64,000 bases of DNA, taken from contig NC_080680.1 in NCBI RefSeq assembly GCF_030445035.2, forward strand, positions 92,199,157-92,263,156, given 5' to 3'. The position numbers and the translations under genes were made by a program. Positions 57,674-64,000 of the stretch are shown here, in pieces (position 1 is the stretch's first letter; every line of letters starts with the position of its first letter). Under the pieces are notes generated by a model. The model was not told the DNA's origin. It did not search any database and saw nothing but the letters and a program-made list of their open reading frames with translations. This DNA comes from Dasypus novemcinctus. Its lineage: Eukaryota; Chordata; Mammalia; Cingulata; Dasypodidae.

Positions 57674-58612
57674 CAATATTTATTTTTGAAACTCATAAAC
57701 AATACCAAATTGCCATATATGACCTCTCTTTTTTCTTTTTTTATCTAAAAGTTTGTCAATATAATTGATCTTTTCACAGAACAAACTTTGGTTTCGTTGA
57801 TTCTATTGCTTTTCTATTTTGTTTTATATACCTTTGATTTGATTTTTAATATATCCTATCTTCTCATATTGGGTATAATTTGCTCTTCTCTTTTTAGTTC
57901 TTGTAGGTATGAAATTAAATTACTGATGTGAGATTTTTAAAAAAATGTAAACAAATATAAATTTCCCCCTGAGCAAATGCCTTTGCTGTGTCTTATAAGC
58001 TTTGGTATGTTGTGCTTTCATGTTCATTCATCTCAAGGCATTTTCTAATCTCCCTTGTGATTTTTTTCCTTGGCCCATTGGTTGTTTAAAAGTGTATTCT
58101 TTAATTCTGTGTATTTGTGAATTTTCTAATTCTCTTGTTATTAATTTCTAGCTTCATTGCCTTGTGGTACAGAAAGTGCTTTGTATTTCAGTCTTTTTTG
58201 ATTTATTGGACTTGTTTTGTGACCTAATACATGGTCTATCCTAGAGAATGACCTGTGATCTACTGTTTTGGATGAAGTATTCTATACATGTCAGTTAGAA
58301 CTAGTTGGTTTATGGCATTGTTCAAGTTATCTGTTTCCTTATTCATCTTTTTAAATGTTCTTTCTGTTACTGACAGTGGTATTGAAGTCTCTTGTTAAAG
58401 TAGAGTCATCTGTTTCTTCCTTCAAATCTGTTATTGTTTGCTTCATATATTTTGTGGCTCTGTTGGTAACTGCATATTTGTTTATAAATATTTAGTAACT
58501 GCATATATGTATATAAATGTTACGTCTTCATGAATTATCCCCTTTATCAATATATAGTATCCTTTGTCCATTTTAACAGTTGTTTACTTAAACTCACCCC
58601 CTGCTTTCTTTC

Positions 58613-58958
58613 TTTTTTTAAAGATTTACTTATCCCTCCTAATTCCTGTTGTCTACTCTTTGTGGCCATTTGCTGTGCATTCTTCTTTGTCTGCTTGTCT
58701 TCTCTTTAGGCAGCACTGGGAACTGATCTTGGTACCTTCCGGAGTGTGGGAGATGTGCTCATATCTCTTGATCCACCTCAGTTCCCTGGTTTGCTGCATC
58801 TTATTGTCTCTCCTTTGTGTTTCTTTTTGTTGTGTTATCTTGCTGCACCAGCTCTCTGCTTGGGCCAGCTTGCCTTCAACAGGAGGCCCTAGGAATTGAA
58901 CCCTGGACTTCCCATATGGTAGATGGGAACCCAATCGCTTGAGTGACATCCACTCCCC
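58613..58958 (-). mobile_element. DAS SINE, two-headed long type
   Basis: CCCTGCTTTCTTT duplicated on both sides (about 58599 and 58960), inside L1. Confidence 0.88.
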
Positions 58959-59719
58959 TCCCTGCTTTCTTTTGATTGCTGTTTGCATGGAATATTTTAT
59001 TCACACCCTTCAGTTTCATTCTACTTGTGTCTTTCAATTTAAGGTGAATCTCTTGTAGATAGCATATGATTGGGTCATAATTAAAAAAAAAAAAATCAAA
59101 TCTGCCAGTCTCTGCCTTCAGACTCAACAGTTTAATCCATTTTCATTTAAAGTAACTTCTCATAATGCAGGAATTACTTTCGCCAGTTTGCTCTTTGGTT
59201 TTTGTAAGTTTTAAACCTGTTTTGACCCTTAATCTTTCCATCACTGCCCTTTTTTCCCTTTTTTTTTTTTTTTTTTGCTTTCAATTGATGTGTTGTTGTG
59301 AACTCTTTAGAGTCCTTTCTCCATTCCTTCTGTGCATATTTTACCGTATTTTCTTTGTAGTTACTATGGGGTTAAATTTAACATTCTACATCTGTAACAG
59401 TCTCATTTGCCTTGATATCCTCTTAACTTCAGTAGCATACACAAACTATGTTCCTGTATCCCTCTAACTCTCCATCTTTATGTTGTTCTTGTCACAGATT
59501 ACATATTTATACATTGTGAGTCCAAAACCAAGATTTATCTTTTTTTTTCCATGTGCATTTTAGATTCTGTTACAAGTAAAAAGTGGAGTTATAAACCAAA
59601 AATGCAATAGTACCAGCATTTATATTTACTCATGTCATCACCTTTACTGGAGATCTTTATTTTTTCATGTGGCTTGATCTGCTTTCTAGTGTCCTCTTAT
59701 TTCAACCTTAGTAACTGGT

Positions 59720-59930
59720 CTAGTGGAGAGTGGGGAGATAGTTGGGGGCATATGGAGAGTGACTGCTAATTGGTACAGGGTTTCTTTCTGGCATGGTGAA
59801 AATGTTGTAGAACTAAATAATGGTGATGGTTGCACAATCTTGTAAATGTACTAAAAACCACTGAATTTTCCAGTTTAGAGAGATGAATTATATCTCAGTA
59901 AAACTTTTAAAAATAAAATTCCTGGCTCCC
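59720..59930 (+). repeat. L1 3' end fragment, sense
   Basis: AATGGTGATGGTTGCACAAT, ACTAAAAACCACTGAATTTT and ATTATATCTCAGTAAAACTT are typical of an old L1 3' end. Confidence 0.7.
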
Positions 59931-60335
59931 TGTTCCCCAAAACTAAACCAAAAGAAATCAAAATAATCTGCTTTCCTTAGAGTCTTGACCATCTCAGTAA
60001 TGACTTCCCATCCTTGAAGTAGCTTAGGCCACAGATCTTGTCATTTTTGATTCCTATCTTTGTCTTGTACCCTATATCCAATTGGCCTCAAATCTAGTGG
60101 CCTGTGCATTCTGAAAATGTAGGGGTCTGTCCACTTGACACCATTTCCTATTGCTACTATCTGCGTCCAAGCCAGTATTTTATTTATATTATTGCAAAAG
60201 CATCCTATCTTAGTTTCCTCCTCTTGCCTTCAACTCCCCCCCCCCACATAGTACAATTTCAAACAAAGCAGACATAAGATAGATAGCACTTAAGAAAGAG
60301 CAAAAGCTCACAGAGTCTCCTGATTTTCACCTCAT
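59930..60335. other. Unassigned PPP6C intron sequence
   Basis: Perhaps a very old repeat (ATTATTGCAAAAGCATCCTA), not identified. Contains a C9 run near 60236. Confidence 0.35.
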
Positions 60336-60339
60336 CAGT

Positions 60340-60480
60340 CTACTGTAGTCAATGTTGTTTCTCAACAGCAAGCATTCTTCCACTTCAGGGATTTTATATC
60401 TACTATTTTCTCTACCTGTAGTGCTGTTCCCCCCTAGCCTTACTGCCTTCAGATTTTTGCTCAAAAATTACTTTATCCGT
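60340..60480 (+). repeat. L2 fragment
   Basis: TGCTGTTCCCCCCTAGCCTT and TTTTTGCTCAAAAATTACTT, sense L2. Confidence 0.5.
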
Positions 60481-60498
60481 AATGTTTACATGCTCACC

Positions 60499-60960
60499 TG
60501 TTTTAGTTTTCTCTTTGCAAAAGCAAAATACCATCCAATGGCTTAACTTAAACAATGGGGATTACTTTGCTCACAATTTTGAGGCTAGGAGAAGTCTGAA
60601 TTAGGGAATCATTAAGGTGATGCTTTCTTCCTGAAGACTTGTATTCTGGAGCTTGCTGCCAGTAATCCTTGGTCCTGGGTTCCTCTGTCACATGGAAATG
60701 CACATGTTGTGGCCTCTCCTGTCCTTTCCCTTCTCTTCTGGTTTCCATTAACTTTCAGCATCTTGTTGCTGAAATAATGGTGGCTTTTTTCTTTCTGTGA
60801 CCTTCTTTCTTTCTGTGACCTTCTCTATAAAGACTTCAGTAATAGGAATTAAGACCCATCCTGGGTCATGCTTTATCTGAAGTAACCTCATTAAAAGGTC
60901 CTATTTACAGGAGTTCACATTTATAGGAATGAATTAAGTTTAAAAACATCCTATTTAAAA
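60499..60960. repeat. Old interspersed repeat, family not settled
   Basis: GCAAAATACCATCCAATGGC, TTTTGAGGCTAGGAGAAGTC and AGTAACCTCATTAAAAGGTC form a pattern I know from mammalian interspersed repeats (LTR-like or DNA). A CTTTCTTTCTGTGACCTTCT unit occurs twice near 60790-60825. Confidence 0.35.
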
Positions 60961-60996
60961 TACCTACCTCACACCCCCGCGACTCCTGAACACTCT

Positions 60997-61419
60997 TTTT
61001 TTTTTCAATATTTATTTTTTATTTTATTTCTCTCCCCTTTCCTCACCCCCATTGTTTGCTCTCTGTGTCCATTCGCTGTGTGTTCTTCTATGTCTGCTTG
61101 TATTCTTGTCAGCGGCACCAGGAATCTGTGTCTCTTTTTTGTTGTGTCATCTTGCTGCATGAGCTCTGTGTGTGTGGCGCCACTCCTGGGCAGTCTGTGC
61201 TTTTTTTGCACGGAGTGGCTCTCCTTGCAGGGTGCACTCCTTGTGCATGGGGCTTCCCTACATGGGGGACACCCCTGCATGGCATGGCACTCCTTGCGTG
61301 CATCAGCACTGCGTATGGACCAGTTTACCACAAGTGTCAGGAGGCCCTGGATTTGAACCCTGGACCTCCCACATGGTAGGCGGATGCTCTTTCAGTTGAA
61401 CCAAATCCACTCCCCCCCA
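60997..61419 (-). mobile_element. DAS SINE, long type
   Basis: T-run left, head end AACCAAATCCACTCCCCCC; ANCACTCTT flanks both ends. Confidence 0.87.
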
Positions 61420-61499
61420 ATCACTCTTGAGTGCATCATTTTTCTTTGTAGCTCTTACCACATCTGACAAGTTACTGTATATATATATGTTTTTTATTT

Positions 61500-61640
61500 G
61501 TTTTATGGACTCTCTATCCCCATTATAATGTAAACCCCTTGAGAGCTGGACTTTTAAGTCTAGTTTGTTCATTGCTATTAACTTGGTATTTAGAATAGTA
61601 CCTGCTAGTACCATGTTAGGTACTCAATGAGTATTTGTTG
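61500..61640 (+). repeat. L2 3' end
   Basis: TAAACCCCTTGAGAGCTGGA and TGTTAGGTACTCAATGAGTA, sense L2. Confidence 0.65.
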
Positions 61641-61781
61641 TATTCAATGAGTAAATATTGGAGTTAGTATATTGGAAAGAGATAAGGGATCTGGAGTTAA
61701 ACCTCTTGCTAAGCCTAAGGGCTTTGTGACCTTAATCATTTTTGGGTCTCAGTTTTATCATCTGGGTCAAATGAGAGATTT
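61640..61781 (+). repeat. MIR fragment
   Basis: AAGGGATCTGGAGTTAAACC and TTGGGTCTCAGTTTTATCAT, sense MIR. Confidence 0.65.
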
Positions 61782-61794
61782 GGTATAGGTGATT

Positions 61795-62158
61795 CCACCC
61801 CCCCTCCCCGTAGCTTTTTGCTTGCTGTCTGCTCTCTGTGTCCATTCACTGTGCGTTCTTCTGTGTTTGTATTTTATTAGTTTTTATTTATTTATCCCCC
61901 CCACCCCCCCCCCCCCCCCCCCGGCAGCTTGCTTGCTGTCTGCTCTCTGTGTCCATTGGCTGTGCATTCTTCTTTGTTTTTGCTTGTCTGCCTTTTTTGT
62001 TGCGTCACCTTGTTGAGTCGGTTTTCCGCAGCACCTGGGCCAGTGGCTCTCCGCAGTGTGCGGGTGAGCCTGCCTTCACAAGTAGGCCCCGGGACGCAAA
62101 CCCAGGGCCTCCCATATAGTAGATAGGAGCCCAACTGATTGAGCCACAGCTGCTTCCC
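61795..62158 (-). mobile_element. DAS SINE with duplicated end and a C-rich tract
   Basis: GGTATAGGTRATT is duplicated at 61782-61794 and 62159-62171. The CTTGCTGTCTGCTCTCTGTG segment occurs twice (61819 and 61930), separated by a C-tract of about 20 at 61905-61922. Confidence 0.83.
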
Positions 62159-62171
62159 GGTATAGGTAATT

Positions 62172-62990
62172 TTTAATGGTAAAGCAGAATTTTATAACTG
62201 AAGGAACCTTAGAGGCCATATTTCATTATAAAGTTAAGTTTTAGAATTCAGAAACATTCCTTCACTCATCCAGTATTTGTTCCTCGTTATAAATAATGGA
62301 TGGGTTGTATGACTGAAATATGGATGTTTCTTGAAGCATCTGGGGGTTGTGGGAAATTCAACAAAATTCAACCTAGGGATACAAGGCTGGAAGAACTCTA
62401 GGCCAAAAGGAAGATCTTGCCTTTGAGGTGCTGTTTGAAGATCATGGCTGCCATCAGGAGCTTATCCTAGGCATAAGAAAAAAAAAATTTACTTTGGAAT
62501 TTTTTGTTTAATTGTCTAATATGTAGGGAATAAATGGCTCTGTTTTACCTCATTTTATTATGGGAGGCGTTTTTCCTGTTCCTCTCATTGTGCGTTTTGT
62601 CTTATGCTTGCCCCTGTGTAAAGTGTTACAGCTACAACTGTTAAAGTGTGTCTCATTTTTGATTAAAGAGATTATAGCATTTAGATTCCTTAATGTTTAA
62701 AATGATTTTATTGTGCTTGTAAGTTTAAATTCTCCTTTCTTGGCAGACCTATCAAAAAATCTGATGGCTCTCTAGGAATAGTATTTGTTGGTCTCAGGTG
62801 GAAGGTCCTCCTCCATACACATAGTGAGGATATACATTTCCTGTTCCAGAGCACTGTTGTGAGAATCATTTATTCCTATGAAATATTTTGATTTGAGGAC
62901 TTTGAGAAAAATATTTTTGAAATGCAAACATTTGGAGGTCTTTCTAAAAGTAGAGTGAATCTTCAATTTTAGATTTGAATTTTGTGATCA
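62172..62990. other. Unassigned PPP6C intron sequence
   Basis: No gene or repeat recognised. Confidence 0.45.
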
Positions 62991-62999
62991 TTTAAATAT

Positions 63000-64000
63000 A
63001 ACCTTTTTATTTAGAGTTAATTTTGGATTCACATGTGCTTGTGAGAAGTAATATACAAAGATGTCCTGTACCCTTTACCTCTTTTCCACCAATAGTAACA
63101 TATTGCAAAATTATAGTTTAATATTACAACCAAGTAATTGGCATTGTTATAATCCGTGATCTTTTTCATATTTCTCCAGTTTTACTTGTATTCATTTCTG
63201 TGTATCAATGTAGTTTATTAATGTTTAAGTTCATGTATCCAACATAGCATTCAAGATACAGAACAATTCCATTGCTACAAGTTTTTCTTGGGTTGTCCTT
63301 TTATAACCACATGTACCTTCCTCTTGCCACCCCTACCCTCTGGACCTGTGGCATTCACTAATCTGTTCTCAATTTCTATAATTTTGTCAATTCAAGAATA
63401 TTATATAAATGGAATCATATGCTTTGCAATCTTTTAGTATTGGCAGTTTTCAGCATAATTCCCTCAAGATTCATACATATTGCTGTATATCAGTAGTTTG
63501 CTTCTTCTTATCACTGAATAATATTCCATGGTTGGTATGCACCACAGCCGATTCAAGGTTTTGGTTTTAACATCGAACCCACTATGAACATTGTGTATAC
63601 ATTTTTATGTGAACCTAAGTTTTCATTTCTCTGGGACAAATACCCAAGAGTGCAGCTGCTGGGTCAAATGGTAAGTTAAGTGCATGTTTTATAATATGCT
63701 TATTTTTTATATTGTACAGACATTGGTATTTGGTATAATCACATAGTTGTGCATTAATCGTTTCAATCATTATTAGAGCATTTTCATTTTTCCAATAACA
63801 GTAATAAACAAAAAACAGACAAACAAAAACTCTATCCCTTAATAATCACCTTTCATTTGCTCTATGCTTCCCCTTCTGTAAATCACTGATATTCTGTTTC
63901 TATCCTTTTAATTTACTTGTATTTATATTTTGTATAGAAGGAATCAAACAGTGTTTAGTACCTTTTGTCATTTTCTTTCAATTAGTATATTTCCTTTGTT
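63000..64000 (-). repeat. Old L1 3' region, antisense, continuing past the window
   Basis: TTACTTGTATTCATTTCTGT, ACTGAATAATATTCCATGGT (63513) and AAATACCCAAGAGTGCAGCT (63638), then GGTATTTGGTATAATCACAT (63726) as at 54031. Confidence 0.65.

Larger units (their letters stand above)
56333..57717 (-). mobile_element. Solo LTR, copy 3 (fossil), with two nested SINEs
   Basis: TGCATTAGTCAGCCCAAGGG at the left, ACAATACCAAATTGCCATA at the right. About 620 bp once the SINEs at 56522-56862 and 57255-57673 are discounted. No internal region. Confidence 0.62.
53978..59560 (-). mobile_element. Second L1 tract, antisense, heavily interrupted
   Basis: 3' UTR-like text (GGTATTTGGTATAATCACAT at about 54031, also at 63728), more 3' text at 55540-55720, then ORF2 antisense from about 56095, including TTGTGGTACAGAAAGTGCTT (58165) and AATCTCTTGTAGATAGCATA (59046). 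Much of the ORF2 3' half seems missing. Nested LTRs and SINEs are listed separately. Confidence 0.65.
35063..64000 (+). other. PPP6C: PPP6C intron 1 (right end outside the window)
   Basis: No exon matching the expected next segment (RLCDYVCDLLLEESN...) was found in any frame. The stretch therefore appears to be one first intron of at least 28.9 kb. It carries about 26 DAS SINEs, two long antisense L1 tracts, three solo LTRs, hAT elements and old MIR/L2, each listed separately. Confidence 0.8.

Noticed and set aside
45775-59560. The long antisense L1 tracts considered as active elements
   Set aside because: Many nested insertions and no long ORF2 frame on the - strand.

Overview
This is a placental-mammal genomic window, very probably from an armadillo (Dasypus or a close xenarthran relative). 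Two things say so. The three genes and their order match the block that lies on human 9q33.3. The DNA around them is crowded with tRNA-derived SINEs of the armadillo-type DAS kind, recognisable by a TGGCTCA-type A box, a GGTTCAAACCC-type B box, and a tail rich in AATAAA. I count about 43 of them by eye. Species and SINE names are recognised from memory, not from a search.

Layout. 1-4080 is intergenic sequence with one L1 insertion that carries a nested SINE. 4119-8425 is HSPA5 (BiP/GRP78) on +, complete, 8 exons, 654 codons, with a CpG island, CCAAT-N9-CCACG endoplasmic-reticulum stress elements and a TATA box. 8426-10408 is a quiet convergent spacer. 10409-27600 is RABEPK (Rab9 effector with kelch motifs) on -, complete: one non-coding and seven coding exons, 370 codons, six kelch repeats. 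27601-34860 is the divergent spacer between the RABEPK and PPP6C promoters. 34988-35062 is coding exon 1 of PPP6C (catalytic subunit of protein phosphatase 6) on +. Everything from 35063 to the end appears to be its first intron, at least 28.9 kb and packed with nested repeats.

The three genes are housekeeping genes for different jobs: ER folding and the unfolded protein response (HSPA5), late endosome to trans-Golgi transport (RABEPK) and Ser/Thr dephosphorylation (PPP6C). Their closeness is old synteny, not an operon.

I see no new protein-coding system. The unusual content is in how mobile elements meet the genes. DAS SINEs lie almost always antisense to the host gene. One SINE sits about 18 bp from a RABEPK splice acceptor. 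Another lies beside a RABEPK poly(A) signal that overlaps the stop codon. One L1-endonuclease target was used several times in succession. HSPA5 has a possible 5' UTR intron. Three solo LTRs are present as fossils without internal genes. Nearly all long open frames outside the three genes are antisense reads of SINE copies and are not genes. Coordinates of ancient MIR and L2 repeats are approximate.
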